64,000 bases of DNA from Prevotella sp. CAG:732 (GCA_000436035.1 FR893256.1:1334-65333); one strand, 5' to 3'; shown: positions 29,184 through 38,668, counted from the first letter of the stretch. Numbers and translations: made by a program. The notes: a model not told the origin generated them from the letters alone.

Positions 29184-30674
29184 TTATCTTAACTTTGTTT
29201 TCACTTTTGCCATTAAGCTTTCCCATAAATGGGATTTAGAATGGAGAATCTGTATGGATACCACAAAACTAGCTATGATGAGTAAATTGCCCAAAAGCCA
29301 GTACCAAAAGCCATGGATAGACAAGGACATTAGATAAGTGCAAAATCCGATAGGCACGTGGATGGCTCCATAAAGGATGACAGTCCGAGAAAGGTGGAAC
29401 TGATACTTGACATGACAGAAAATGAGATCGAACAACAAACCTATCATTCCCGAGATGAGCAATCCGACACCAGTTCCCACTAGTCCCCAAATATGGTATC
29501 CCATTGTTACGCATGATACCACCATCACGTCATATACCAATTCCTGTAGGAGATATGCTTTGCTGTCACCCTTGGAAAGTGCGATGTATTCTATAGGTAA
29601 CACAACTGCTCTCACATACATCGCCAAGATGGCGAGTTTCATCATTCCCATAACAGGCAAGAACTTACCGCTATATAATAAAGGTAAAAGAATGGGAAGC
29701 CCAACAAGGAATAGCACTAACAATGGAGAGACCAAAAGTAAGGACACCTCCACCTGTCGGTTGACCACCAAGTTGAGTTTTTCCCCTATTCCCTGGATAG
29801 AAGAAAGTCGTGGATAATAATCCGTTTCCATTGCTTGGAATACCATGGCAGCATATGTCATCGTCATCATGTAACCTGCATTATATAAGCCTACGTGCCA
29901 TAGGCTACCTGCATTATTAAGGAAGGTGCGAATCAAGAACTCTGCTCCACTACCAAAGATACCTGCGATGACAAAAGCCACCCCCAGCTTTGCCATACCC
30001 ATTCCCTCACCTATAAGTTTACGCTGAAATTGGAGGCGAAGTGGAAATATGCGATATGAATAAAGGATAGTAAACAGCAACTGCACCAACGCTATGATGA
30101 TCAATGATGGGACAATGGCCTGCTCCTTCCATAAATAATAAAGAGGTGTAGAGGTGACCAAGGCTCCAAGTACACCATAGACGGACAATACTGCAAGGTG
30201 TTTCAACTGTCTAGTTCCTTTCAGGATTGCCAATTCACCTCCCATGATGGCGGTAAGTGCCACTACAGGTGAAAGAAAAATGAAATGGATGGTATGGTCT
30301 CCCCAGTTGAATGTCCACTTGTTGAGCAAAGGACTCATGACTATACAGACCATCATACCCAATACCGCAGTGAGGAAACTCCATACACGTATCAATTTGA
30401 CAATATGCTCTATCTTATGCATGTCGCCATTTTCATAAGCGTCTGAAATCTCACGCACGGCACTCATAGGGATACCGAGGTTGGTGGAATCAGAAATGAG
30501 TTTGATGGTACTATTGAAAAGTGACATCAATCCCATACCCGCCGGACCGAGAATCATCGCCACCAACTTGTTGCGCACGATTCCGACAAGGATATTGAGT
30601 CCCTGTACACCGCCGAAAACACCGGTGTATTTAAGAATATGAGCGTAGCTGTCATCTTTTTTTATCTTTTCCAT
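29184..30674 (-). CDS. Polysaccharide flippase (Wzx/MOP superfamily)
   Basis: 496-aa membrane protein with about 12-14 TM helices. The N-terminus (YTGVFGGVQGLNILVGIVRNKLVAMILGPAGMGLMSLFNS) matches the Wzx/O-antigen flippase pattern. It should move undecaprenyl-linked oligosaccharide across the inner membrane. With the adjoining GT2 gene it forms a two-gene surface-polysaccharide module; no polymerase or further transferases are here. Confidence 0.88.
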   Translation of the reverse strand: MEKIKKDDSYAHILKYTGVFGGVQGLNILVGIVRNKLVAMILGPAGMGLMSLFNSTIKLISDSTNLGIPMSAVREISDAYENGDMHKIEHIVKLIRVWSFLTAVLGMMVCIVMSPLLNKWTFNWGDHTIHFIFLSPVVALTAIMGGELAILKGTRQLKHLAVLSVYGVLGALVTSTPLYYLWKEQAIVPSLIIIALVQLLFTILYSYRIFPLRLQFQRKLIGEGMGMAKLGVAFVIAGIFGSGAEFLIRTFLNNAGSLWHVGLYNAGYMMTMTYAAMVFQAMETDYYPRLSSIQGIGEKLNLVVNRQVEVSLLLVSPLLVLFLVGLPILLPLLYSGKFLPVMGMMKLAILAMYVRAVVLPIEYIALSKGDSKAYLLQELVYDVMVVSCVTMGYHIWGLVGTGVGLLISGMIGLLFDLIFCHVKYQFHLSRTVILYGAIHVPIGFCTYLMSLSIHGFWYWLLGNLLIIASFVVSIQILHSKSHLWESLMAKVKTKLR

Positions 30675-30736
30675 GCATTATTTAAACGTAGCCTAACCTA
30701 AAATATTGTATAGGCTACCCCCCACTTTCATTTTTA

Positions 30737-30802
30737 CATAGTTAGAGAAAAATTCTTACCTAGTTAGGCGCGAATTTTTACCTAGTTAGGCGCGAAAAAC
30801 TG
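30737..30802. repeat. 22-bp-period tandem array, CTAG core type
   Basis: Three consecutive units of 22 bp: a degenerate first copy (30737-30758) and two near-perfect copies starting CCTAGTTAGGCGCGAA (30759-30780, 30781-30802). CCTAGTTAGG is a near-palindrome. The array lies in the 260-bp gap between the flippase gene and rpsP, which holds no gene otherwise. Confidence 0.8.
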
Positions 30803-30875
30803 GCTAACCTTCTAATTTAGGAAATTTGTCTAGAAAAGTTACTTGACCTGTATGGGCACGAATTGCATAAACGCA

Positions 30876-30909
30876 AAAGGTCGGACTCCCTTGCGGAAAT
30901 CCGACCTTT
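30876..30909. terminator. Terminator after rpsP
   Basis: Ten-pair stem AAAGGTCGGA/TCCGACCTTT with a 14-nt loop, 25 bp after the rpsP stop on the minus strand. The T-tract on the minus side is short (TTTTGC). Confidence 0.8.
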
Positions 30910-30934
30910 ATACTTTTCAATCTTTGAAAGAAGA

Positions 30935-31474
30935 TTAAGCCTCAGCTGGAGCCTCCTCAGCAGGAGTTTCCTCAGCAGCCTTAGCAGCCTCAGCCTCTGC
31001 CTGAGCAGCTGCTGCAGCAGCCTTCTTGTCAGCTACCTTCTTAGCGATTGCTTCATTGATCTTCTTCTCAGCCTCAAGCTCCTTAGCTACAGCCTCTTTC
31101 TTAGCCTTAGCCTCGCTCTCACGAACAGCAGTAGCTTTCTGCTCTGTACCGTTCTTCCAAGCGTCGAAACGCTTCTGAGCCTCAGCCTCATCGAAAGCGC
31201 CCTTCTTAACGCCACCACGGAGGTGCTTCATCAAGTAAACGCCCTCGCCCTTGAGGATGTTACGTACTGTGTCTGTAGGCTGTGCACCTGTCTCTACCCA
31301 GTAGAGGGCGCGATCGAAATTCAAATCTACAGTAGCAGGATTGGTGTTAGGATTGTAAGTACCAATCTTCTCAGTAAATTTACCATCACGTGGTGCTCTA
31401 ACGTCAGCGACTACGATGCTATAGAAAGCATAGCTCTTACGACCGCCGCGCTGCAATCTGATTTTTGTTGCCAT
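30935..31474 (-). CDS. rpsP: 30S ribosomal protein S16 with long C-terminal tail
   Basis: 179 aa. Residues 1-80 are canonical S16 ([24 protein letters not shown]...GTYNPNT). Residues 90-179 form a Lys/Ala/Glu-rich extension, helical then very acidic ([12 protein letters not shown]), roughly doubling the usual 80-90 aa length. Extended S16 proteins occur in Bacteroidota. Single-gene unit with the promoter at 31537-31569 and its own terminator; no rimM-trmD-rplS genes follow, unlike Proteobacteria. Confidence 0.96.
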   Translation of the reverse strand: MATKIRLQRGGRKSYAFYSIVVADVRAPRDGKFTEKIGTYNPNTNPATVDLNFDRALYWVETGAQPTDTVRNILKGEGVYLMKHLRGGVKKGAFDEAEAQKRFDAWKNGTEQKATAVRESEAKAKKEAVAKELEAEKKINEAIAKKVADKKAAAAAAQAEAEAAKAAEETPAEEAPAEA

Positions 31475-31536
31475 TTTTTAATTTAAATTTTAATTTTGAG
31501 GTTTGAATTTTATGCTGCCATCTCGTGACAGCGGGT

Positions 31537-31569
31537 GCAAAATTACGACTTTTATTTGGTTTGCCCAAA
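31537..31569 (-). promoter_or_regulatory. Promoter of rpsP
   Basis: Minus strand: TTTG (31566-31569), 20-nt spacer, TAATTTTGC (31537-31545). Start predicted near 31531; leader about 57 nt. Confidence 0.75.
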
Positions 31570-31614
31570 TTTTCAGCCTATTTTCTGTATTTTTTAACTA
31601 ATTCTGTCTGCTGA

Positions 31615-32085
31615 TTAGCGGATTCTGTCCGCCGCACGCACCAATTTCTCATCATCGCTCACTCCCTTGCGTGCCATCCATGTCAAGATAATACCCACGA
31701 GTGGAAGGCATGAGCCGAAAGTGAATCCCATCTTGCCGGTTGCATTCTCCAACCCTACAACATCAAAGTACATCACTAGATAGTCGATATACCAAAGGAC
31801 GCTGAAAAGCAAGATGATGTTGCAAAGGTTGATTTGCAATTTTCTGTTCTTGTACATGAAGATGGTGACAAGTGACAGAAGTGCTGATACTGCACAGAGT
31901 AAGAAGAGAGGTGCGCAAGTGGTGTCAAAAGACATACCCATCTCACCATTGACTGTCCCCAGGCAATGCACAGAGATGGCTGTTCCCATTCCCTCAGGTT
32001 GGATGATGCCAACTGGCAAGAACAGGCACAGCACATAGGCGATGACAGCTACTAACAGAAACAATGATTGTTTGCGCTGTATCAT
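31615..32085 (-). CDS. DUF4293 family four-TM membrane protein
   Basis: 156 aa, opening MIQRKQSLFLLVAVIAY, with four TM helices and a short charged tail. This N-terminus and topology match DUF4293, a Bacteroidota protein of unknown function that usually sits next to the omega-like RNA polymerase subunit gene, as here (9 bp downstream of it). Confidence 0.85.
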   Translation of the reverse strand: MIQRKQSLFLLVAVIAYVLCLFLPVGIIQPEGMGTAISVHCLGTVNGEMGMSFDTTCAPLFLLCAVSALLSLVTIFMYKNRKLQINLCNIILLFSVLWYIDYLVMYFDVVGLENATGKMGFTFGSCLPLVGIILTWMARKGVSDDEKLVRAADRIR

Positions 32086-32094
32086 AGTCTAAAC

Positions 32095-32442
32095 TTAGAA
32101 ATTGTCTTTTGCCTCTGGTGCATGCTCCTGAGATGGGTCACGCCAGTAGATGTTATTCTCTACGAACTCCTCTGTTGCCAACAATGATGGCTTAGGAAGT
32201 TTCTCGTAGTAGCGTGAGATCTCAATCTGCTCACGATTCTCGAATACTTCCTCCAAAGAGTCGTTGTATGAAGCGAATTCCTGAAGTTTCTTGCTCAAGT
32301 CAGACTTGATTTCTGCCGCAATCTGGTTGGCTCTCTTGGCGATGATGGCTACGCTCTCATAGATGTTGCCGGTCTCGTCGCAGAGATCCATGATGTTTCT
32401 GGTAACGGTGTTGGTTGGTGCTTTTGACTTTTTGTAATCCAT
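32095..32442 (-). CDS. rpoZ: RNA polymerase omega-like subunit (Bacteroidota type)
   Basis: 115 aa. Opening MDYKKSKAPTNTVTRNI and the helix NIYESVAIIAKRANQIAAEIK correspond to the omega/Rpb6 core that stabilises beta-prime; the C-terminal part (ENNIYWRDPS) is phylum-specific. Middle gene of bamD-rpoZ-DUF4293, 37 bp after bamD. Confidence 0.88.
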   Translation of the reverse strand: MDYKKSKAPTNTVTRNIMDLCDETGNIYESVAIIAKRANQIAAEIKSDLSKKLQEFASYNDSLEEVFENREQIEISRYYEKLPKPSLLATEEFVENNIYWRDPSQEHAPEAKDNF

Positions 32443-32479
32443 AATTAAACTTTTTATATTTTACCTATTTATATTATTA

Positions 32480-33349
32480 TTATTGATTCTCTCGGTTGGT
32501 CAACTTATCGAGTGCGCTCTCTGGATGTGCTTTCTCGAACTCCTTGCACTTGGCAATCATCTTCTCAGCAGTCGCACGCTCCTTGGAGTCTGGGTACTCA
32601 TTGATGAATCCATAGCATTCGTCCTCTGCGTCCTGATAGCGCTCCAATTGCTTTTCCTCGACACTCATACGAGCCAACTCATACTTGCCTTTCATAATCA
32701 GAGTGGCAAACTCCTCACGCTTGTTGCTGTAAGGATAATCCTTGAGAGCATTCTGTGCGGTGACAATACAAGCTTGGTAGTTATTGCCTTCGCCAAGACA
32801 GTTGCCAAAGTAGCTGCCAAGGTCGTAATACAACTTGGCGTTCTTGTACTCTTTCTCGACCAAAAGATCTTGAAGGGCGAAAAGACGATTGGTTGCCTCC
32901 TTCTTCAACTGAGCGTCTGGAAACAAGTCGAGGTACTCTTGGAATGCACTGATGGCGGTCATCGTGGTGCTTTGGTCCAAACGTGGCTCAGGTGCATTCA
33001 TGTAAAGGCTTTCGCCCACGAAGAACTTGGCACGTTCTGCGTAAAGACCTTTAGGATAACTGGAGTAATACTTGCGGAAATACTCGGCTGCAGTCTCATA
33101 GTCTTTCATGTTGAACTCTGCCATAGCCAACATATACAAGCTCTCTTCTGCTTCTTGCGTACCTTTCTTAGTTGTGATCAAGTCATTGAGGAGAGTAGCT
33201 GCACGAGAATATTTTCCAGCGGCATAATACTGCTTGGCAAACTCGTATTTCAAGTTGTTGTCTTGCGACTTGTAAACTTGGTTGAATTGGTTTGCGCAAC
33301 TCGACATGAGCAGCGCAACACATGCTGTTATAAGAATTGATTTCTTCAT
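32480..33349 (-). CDS. bamD: Outer membrane assembly lipoprotein BamD
   Basis: 289-aa lipoprotein with lipobox LMSSC (C18) and five tetratricopeptide-type repeats (for example AKQYYAAGKYSRAATLLNDL and AEFNMKDYETAAEYFRKYY). BamD partners BamA in inserting beta-barrel proteins. No acidic residues follow the lipid cysteine, so it should stay on the periplasmic face. First gene of its operon. Confidence 0.93.
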   Translation of the reverse strand: MKKSILITACVALLMSSCANQFNQVYKSQDNNLKYEFAKQYYAAGKYSRAATLLNDLITTKKGTQEAEESLYMLAMAEFNMKDYETAAEYFRKYYSSYPKGLYAERAKFFVGESLYMNAPEPRLDQSTTMTAISAFQEYLDLFPDAQLKKEATNRLFALQDLLVEKEYKNAKLYYDLGSYFGNCLGEGNNYQACIVTAQNALKDYPYSNKREEFATLIMKGKYELARMSVEEKQLERYQDAEDECYGFINEYPDSKERATAEKMIAKCKEFEKAHPESALDKLTNRENQ

Positions 33350-33367
33350 ATAGTCTCATTTTGTGAT

Positions 33368-33399
33368 GCAAAGTTAAGGATAAAATGGCTATCCACAAA
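33368..33399 (-). promoter_or_regulatory. Promoter of bamD-rpoZ-DUF4293
   Basis: Minus strand: TTTG (33396-33399), 19-nt spacer, TAACTTTGC (33368-33376). Start predicted near 33362, only about 13 nt before the bamD start codon. Confidence 0.75.
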
Positions 33400-33417
33400 G
33401 AAAAAAATACACTTTTT

Positions 33418-33450
33418 CGCATTTTATGATTCTTTATAACGTAAAATGCG
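33418..33450. promoter_or_regulatory. Inverted repeat in the bamD/uvrB divergent region
   Basis: CGCATTTTA (33418-33426) and TAAAATGCG (33442-33450), a perfect 9-bp inverted repeat with 15 bp between. It lies between the bamD -33 element and the uvrB -7 element (TAATTTTG just downstream), so it may be an operator for uvrB or for both genes. Confidence 0.5.
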
Positions 33451-33566
33451 AAATTTTTTGTAATTTTGCACCCGAAAGTTTACGTTTATTAAGACTTCGA
33501 GGTCCAACAAACGACAAAAGATGTTACATCCAATGCAATAAGAGCAAGAAACAAAGGATAGAATCT

Positions 33567-35609
33567 ATGGATTTCAAGATTACTTCAAAATATAAGCCAA
33601 CTGGCGACCAACCGCAGGCTATCAAGCAACTGACAGAAGGCGTACTTGATGGGACTCCCGCACAAGTTTTATTGGGAGTCACAGGTTCGGGAAAAACCTT
33701 TACCGTGGCTAACGTTATCGCCAACGTGGGCAAACCTACCCTTATCCTCAGTCACAACAAGACACTTGCTGCACAGCTTTACCAAGAGATGAAGGGATTC
33801 TTCCCCGATAATGCCGTGGAGTACTACGTGTCATATTATGACTATTACCAGCCTGAGGCATACCTCCCTACCACCGACACCTATATAGAAAAGGACCTTG
33901 CCATCAATGATGAGATAGACAAACTTCGTCTCGGAGCTGTCTCAGCCTTGTTGTCAGGAAGAAAGGATGTCATCATCGTCTCCTCCGTATCGTGTATCTA
34001 CGGTATGGGTGGACCTACTGCCATGCAGGAGAACATCATCAAAATCAAGAAGGGACAGACACTCGACAGAAATGAGTTCCTAAGGCAGTTGGTGGATGCC
34101 CTCTACGTGAGAAATGACATCGAACTTCAGCGTGGCAATTTCCGTGTGAAGGGCGAAACTGTCGATATCTACATGGCATACAGTGACAATGTGCTGAGAG
34201 TGACTTGGTGGGACGACGAGATAGACAGTATCGAGGAGGTCGATTCCCTCACCTATCATCGTTTGGAATCCTTTGATACCTACGAGATTTATCCAGCCAA
34301 TCTATTCGTGACAACCAAGGAACAGACCGAGCAAGCCATCCGCATGATACAGGACGACCTTGTCAAGCAGGTGGACTTTTTCAAGAGCATCGGCGATGGC
34401 ATCAAGGCGCAACGCATCAAGGAACGTGTAGAATATGACATGGAGATGATCAAGGAGTTGGGACATTGTTCGGGCATTGAAAACTATTCTAGGTACTTTG
34501 ATGGCAGAAATGCAGGCGAACGCCCTTATTGTTTGCTCGATTTCTTCCCAAAGGACTTTCTCCTCGTGGTCGATGAGAGTCACGTGAGCATTCCTCAGAT
34601 TGGGGCGATGTATGGTGGTGACCGTGCGAGAAAAAAGAATTTGGTGGAATATGGTTTCCGTCTGCCTGCGGCGTTTGATAATCGTCCACTTACATTCGAG
34701 GAATTCCATAGTCTCGTACCGCAAGCTATCTATGTGAGTGCCACCCCTGCCGACTATGAACTAAGGGAGGCAGAGGGAGTAGTTGTCGAACAGTTGATTC
34801 GACCGACTGGTTTGTTGGACCCAGAGATAGAGGTTCGCCCAAGTGAGAATCAGATAGACGACTTGCTGGATGAGATTTTGACTCGCACCCATCGAGACGA
34901 GCGAGTGCTTATCACCACTCTTACAAAGCGTATGGCTGAGGAGCTGACGGAGTTCTTGCTCAATCACAATGTGAAGGCGGCGTACATACATAGCGATGTT
35001 GCGACGCTCGATCGCGTGAAGATCATGAACGACCTTCGTGCCGGTCTTTATGACGTTTTGGTGGGTGTCAACCTTTTACGTGAAGGACTCGACTTGCCAG
35101 AGGTTTCGCTCGTAGCCATCCTCGATGCTGACAAGGAGGGTTTCCTAAGAAGTCATCGTTCTCTGACGCAGACAGCAGGACGTGCAGCCCGCAATGTCAA
35201 CGGAAAGGTAATCATGTATGCAGATTCCATTACGGAGAGTATGCAGCGTACGATTGACGAGACCGCTCGCCGCCGTACTATCCAGTTGCAGTACAATGCC
35301 GACCATGGTATCACTCCTCAACAAATTGTGAAGGCTATCACCACCGACCTCCCTACATCTGGCAAACAAGATTCAGGTGTCACAAGTCTTGGAAAGGAGA
35401 CAGCCAAGCGAGTTTATATCGAGCCAGAGGGAGCCGCCTTTGCCGCCGACCCTATCGTTCGTTCCATGTCGAAGGAGGAGTTGCAGAAGAGCATCGAAAA
35501 TACGACTGCCTTGATGAAGCAAGCCGCAAAGAATCTCGACTTTATGCAAGCAGCTCAGTATCGTGACGAAATACTGCGACTCCAGAAAGAATTGGAAGAA
35601 AAAGCGTAA
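33567..35609 (+). CDS. uvrB: Excinuclease ABC subunit B
   Basis: 680-aa nucleotide-excision-repair helicase that verifies damage and hands it to UvrC. Start at 33567 has an AAAGGA site upstream and begins with the conserved MDFKITSKYKPTGDQPQAI. Walker A GVTGSGKT (37-44), beta-hairpin YYDYYQPEAYLPTTDTYIEKD, DESH box (VVDESHVSIPQ), LLREGLDLPEVSLVAILDAD motif and C-terminal UVR domain that binds UvrC are all present. A reading opening at 33426 would add a 47-residue tail not seen in UvrB. Confidence 0.97.
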   Translation: MDFKITSKYKPTGDQPQAIKQLTEGVLDGTPAQVLLGVTGSGKTFTVANVIANVGKPTLILSHNKTLAAQLYQEMKGFFPDNAVEYYVSYYDYYQPEAYLPTTDTYIEKDLAINDEIDKLRLGAVSALLSGRKDVIIVSSVSCIYGMGGPTAMQENIIKIKKGQTLDRNEFLRQLVDALYVRNDIELQRGNFRVKGETVDIYMAYSDNVLRVTWWDDEIDSIEEVDSLTYHRLESFDTYEIYPANLFVTTKEQTEQAIRMIQDDLVKQVDFFKSIGDGIKAQRIKERVEYDMEMIKELGHCSGIENYSRYFDGRNAGERPYCLLDFFPKDFLLVVDESHVSIPQIGAMYGGDRARKKNLVEYGFRLPAAFDNRPLTFEEFHSLVPQAIYVSATPADYELREAEGVVVEQLIRPTGLLDPEIEVRPSENQIDDLLDEILTRTHRDERVLITTLTKRMAEELTEFLLNHNVKAAYIHSDVATLDRVKIMNDLRAGLYDVLVGVNLLREGLDLPEVSLVAILDADKEGFLRSHRSLTQTAGRAARNVNGKVIMYADSITESMQRTIDETARRRTIQLQYNADHGITPQQIVKAITTDLPTSGKQDSGVTSLGKETAKRVYIEPEGAAFAADPIVRSMSKEELQKSIENTTALMKQAAKNLDFMQAAQYRDEILRLQKELEEKA

Positions 35610-35720
35610 AAGGACTATACCTTAATTATATATTAGGGTATAAATAAGGGTATGCTTTCTCTAAATAGAGCCCACGTCCTTTGCTTCAATTAATTGTAAA
35701 TTATCAATAAGAAAACATAT

Positions 35721-36638
35721 ATGTGGTTAGTATTAGCATTTCTCTCAGCTACATTGCTGGGATTTTATGATGCCTTTAAGAAAAAGGCGCTTTCAGGTAA
35801 CGCTGTGATTCCCGTGCTCTTCTTGAACACGTTGTTCTCGTCACTCATCTTCCTGCCTTTCATCGTGCTCAGTTATACGGGCAATCAGTTGGATGGCACA
35901 ATGTTCCATGTGGCAGAAGGTGGATGGGAAGTTCACAAGTACATTGTCCTCAAAAGTTTTATCGTATTGAGTAGTTGGGTATTCGGCTACTTCGGCATGA
36001 AACATCTACCTCTTACCATCGTCGGGCCTATCAATGCCACCCGACCTGTGATGACGCTTGTCGGTGCACTTTTGGTATATGGAGAGGTGCTCAACCTCTA
36101 TCAGTGGATAGGTGTCATTCTTGCCATCATCTCGTTTGCCATGCTCTCGAAGAGCGGCAAGAAGGAAGGCATTGACTTCAAGCACGACAAATGGATTTAC
36201 TTCATAGTCCTCGCTGCGGTGCTCGGAGCCATCAGCGGTCTTTATGACAAGTATTTGATGGCACCGCCAGAGAATGGTGGTGTGGGACTTGACAGAATGA
36301 TCGTGCAGAGTTGGTACAACATATACCAGTGCTTCCTCATGGGAGCGATGATGCTTATCATCTGGTGGCCTACCCACAAGAAGACCACCCTATTCCGCTG
36401 GCATTGGTCCATCGTCTTCATCAGCATCTTCCTCAGTGCAGCCGACTTCGTATATTTCTATGCGTTGAGTTTGCCAGGTGCGATGATCAGTATCGTAAGC
36501 ATGGTGCGCCGAGGCAGTGTCATCGTCAGCTTCCTCTTCGGAGCCGCCATCTTCCACGAGAAGAACCTCAAGGCTAAGTTTGTCGATCTTCTCTTGGTAT
36601 TGCTTGGAATGCTCTTCCTCTATTTTGGCACGAAGTAA
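35721..36638 (+). CDS. DMT-superfamily (EamA) transporter
   Basis: 305 aa with ten TM helices in two EamA repeats (residues 2-135 and 152-303). Typical helix signatures: ATLLGFYDAFKKKAL, GPINATRPVMTLVGALLVYGE and the matching second-repeat MVRRGSVIVSFLFGAAIFHEK. Likely exporter or permease for a small metabolite; substrate unknown. Own transcript ended by the hairpin at 36700-36740. Confidence 0.88.
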   Translation: MWLVLAFLSATLLGFYDAFKKKALSGNAVIPVLFLNTLFSSLIFLPFIVLSYTGNQLDGTMFHVAEGGWEVHKYIVLKSFIVLSSWVFGYFGMKHLPLTIVGPINATRPVMTLVGALLVYGEVLNLYQWIGVILAIISFAMLSKSGKKEGIDFKHDKWIYFIVLAAVLGAISGLYDKYLMAPPENGGVGLDRMIVQSWYNIYQCFLMGAMMLIIWWPTHKKTTLFRWHWSIVFISIFLSAADFVYFYALSLPGAMISIVSMVRRGSVIVSFLFGAAIFHEKNLKAKFVDLLLVLLGMLFLYFGTK

Positions 36639-36699
36639 GGAGGTGACAGGAAAATTGGACGAGATGCTTGTCGAACATAAGTAGAATGAAATAAAATGA

Positions 36700-36740
36700 T
36701 GCACTTTTGACGCTCAATGGGGCGCAAAAGTGCATTTTTT
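36700..36740 (+). terminator. Terminator after the DMT transporter
   Basis: Ten-pair stem TGCACTTTTG/CAAAAGTGCA, 15-nt loop, followed by six T. Confidence 0.9.
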
Positions 36741-36769
36741 GCATTTCTAGTCAACTTTTTGCTCTAAAA

Positions 36770-36802
36770 TTTGGCAGTCTGACAATAAAGTGTTACTTTT
36801 GC
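36770..36802 (+). promoter_or_regulatory. Promoter of the ACT-domain/UPF0210 operon
   Basis: TTTG (36770-36773), 20-nt spacer, TACTTTTGC (36794-36802). Start predicted near 36808, 28 nt before the start codon. Confidence 0.78.
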
Positions 36803-36835
36803 AGCCAAAACGTTTACCAATTAAAGATTTTAATC

Positions 36836-37108
36836 ATGAACAGAACGATTATTACAGTAGTGGGCAAGGATACCGTCGGTATTATTGCCAAGGTTTGTAC
36901 CTATTTGGCTGAGAACGACATCAATATCCTTGACATCTCACAGACTATCGTACAGGAGTACTTCAACATGATGATGATTGTCGATATGGGAAAGATGAAG
37001 AAATCTTTCGAAAATGTAGCCGACGAATTAGCTGAAGTTGGTAAGGGCATGGGCGTTCAGATCAAGGCCCAGCGTGAGGAAATCTTCGATATGATGCACC
37101 GCATCTAA
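36836..37108 (+). CDS. Stand-alone ACT-domain protein (UPF0237 type)
   Basis: 90 aa, entirely one ACT domain: NRTIITVVGKDTVGIIAKVCTYLAENDINILDISQTIVQEYFNMMMIVDM. ACT domains bind amino acids or related ligands; GcvR-like members act as regulators. The start at 36836 begins the domain and agrees with the promoter upstream, which rules out the earlier reading from 36707. It precedes the UPF0210 gene by 75 bp, a pairing seen in many bacteria, so it probably regulates that enzyme or senses its ligand. Confidence 0.9.
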   Translation: MNRTIITVVGKDTVGIIAKVCTYLAENDINILDISQTIVQEYFNMMMIVDMGKMKKSFENVADELAEVGKGMGVQIKAQREEIFDMMHRI

Positions 37109-37183
37109 AGTAAGAGAATAATAATTGATGGCGAATGCCCAATTATTAATACTTAATTATAAATATTTAATTCTCAAGTAAGG

Positions 37184-38548
37184 ATGATTAATATTTCAGA
37201 GGTAATTGAAACCAACAAGATGATTGAGCAGGAAAACCTCGATGTGCGTACCATCACGATGGGTATCAACCTATTGGATTGTGCGGCCAGAGAGGTTGAT
37301 GTGCTCTGTCAGAATATATACAATAAGATTACTCGTCTTGCCAAGAACTTGGTGAAAACTGGCGAGGACATTTCCAAAGAGTTTGGCGTGCCTATCGTCA
37401 ACAAACGCATCTCCATCACCCCAATCTCACTCGTGGGTGGTTCTTGCTGCAAGACTACAGACGATTACGTGAAGATTGCCAAGACCCTTGACAAATGCGC
37501 CAAAGAATTGGGCGTCAACTTCCTTGGGGGCTATTCTGCCATCGTGAGCAAGGGTATGAGCAAGAGCGATGAACTCCTCATCCGTTCTATCCCACAGGCT
37601 TTGGCACAGACAGATTTCATTTGTAGCTCTGTCAATGTAGGCTCTACCAAGACGGGTATCAATATGGATGCTGTCCGCTTGATGGGTCAGATTATTAAGG
37701 ACACAGCCGAGGCAACCAAGGAGCAAGGTTCTTTGGGTTGTGCCAAGTTGGTGGTTCTCTGTAATGCTCCTGATGACAACCCATTCATGGCAGGTGCCTT
37801 CCACGGAGTTAGTGAGGCTGATGCTGTCGTCAGTGTCGGTGTCAGCGGTCCAGGAGTTGTGAAATATGCATTGGAGAGCGTGAGAGGTGAGAGTTTTGAG
37901 GTACTTTGTGAGACCATCAAGCGTACTGCCTTCAAGATTACTCGTGTGGGACAGTTGGTTGCCAAGGAAGCATCGGCTCGTTTGGGTGTTCCTTTCGGCA
38001 TCATCGATTTGTCACTTGCCCCTACTCCTGCTATCGGCGATAGTGTGGCTGACATTCTGAAGGAGATCGGCTTGGAACATGCTGGCGCTCCTGGTACAAC
38101 AGCTGCCTTGGCTCTCTTGAATGACCAAGTGAAGAAAGGTGGAATTATGGCTTCCTCATATGTGGGTGGCTTGAGTGGCGCCTTCATCCCTGTAAGCGAG
38201 GATCAAGGTATGATTGATGCAGTAGAGGCAGGTGCCTTGACTATCGAAAAGTTGGAGGCGATGACCTGCGTTTGCTCTGTTGGTCTCGATATGATAGCTA
38301 TTCCTGGCGACACGCCAGCAACTACCATTTCTGGTATCATCGCTGACGAGGCTGCCATCGGTATGGTCAACCAGAAGACAACCGCTGTGCGTGTCATCCC
38401 AGTTGTTGGCATGAAGGTGGGCGACAACGTGGACTTCGGAGGCTTGTTGGGGCATGCTCCTATCATGCCGGTGAACTCATTCAGTTGTGATGCCTTCGTC
38501 AATCGTGTGGGTAGAATACCTGCACCTATTCACAGTTTCAAGAATTAA
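37184..38548 (+). CDS. UPF0210 (DUF711, PFL-like) protein
   Basis: 454 aa. Recognisable by [34 protein letters not shown] opening (here [19 protein letters not shown]), [25 protein letters not shown] and the glycine-rich C-terminal half. The family folds like a glycyl-radical-type barrel but lacks a radical motif; its biochemical role is not established. Coupled to the ACT-domain gene. Terminator at 38625-38668. Confidence 0.9.
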   Translation: MINISEVIETNKMIEQENLDVRTITMGINLLDCAAREVDVLCQNIYNKITRLAKNLVKTGEDISKEFGVPIVNKRISITPISLVGGSCCKTTDDYVKIAKTLDKCAKELGVNFLGGYSAIVSKGMSKSDELLIRSIPQALAQTDFICSSVNVGSTKTGINMDAVRLMGQIIKDTAEATKEQGSLGCAKLVVLCNAPDDNPFMAGAFHGVSEADAVVSVGVSGPGVVKYALESVRGESFEVLCETIKRTAFKITRVGQLVAKEASARLGVPFGIIDLSLAPTPAIGDSVADILKEIGLEHAGAPGTTAALALLNDQVKKGGIMASSYVGGLSGAFIPVSEDQGMIDAVEAGALTIEKLEAMTCVCSVGLDMIAIPGDTPATTISGIIADEAAIGMVNQKTTAVRVIPVVGMKVGDNVDFGGLLGHAPIMPVNSFSCDAFVNRVGRIPAPIHSFKN

Positions 38549-38624
38549 AAGAAAAAACAAAGTAAACAAATTCAACTTTTCGAAGGAGTACTTTTGTGAA
38601 AAAGAAAACTTCTCTTTAAAAGTT

Positions 38625-38668
38625 AATCCTCCCATCCTGCAAGCGAGCAGATCAATGGGAGGATTTTT
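38625..38668. terminator. Terminator between UPF0210 gene and anti-sigma barrel gene
   Basis: Eleven-pair stem AATCCTCCCAT/ATGGGAGGATT with TTT after it on the plus strand; usable for both convergent genes. Confidence 0.85.

Noticed and set aside
30737..30802. CRISPR or integration site
   Set aside because: Direct tandem units without spacers; no integrase, and flanking genes are ordinary.
33426..33566. Longer N-terminus for uvrB
   Set aside because: UvrB homologues start at MDFKI-like sequence; the extra 47 codons cross the promoter and inverted repeat.
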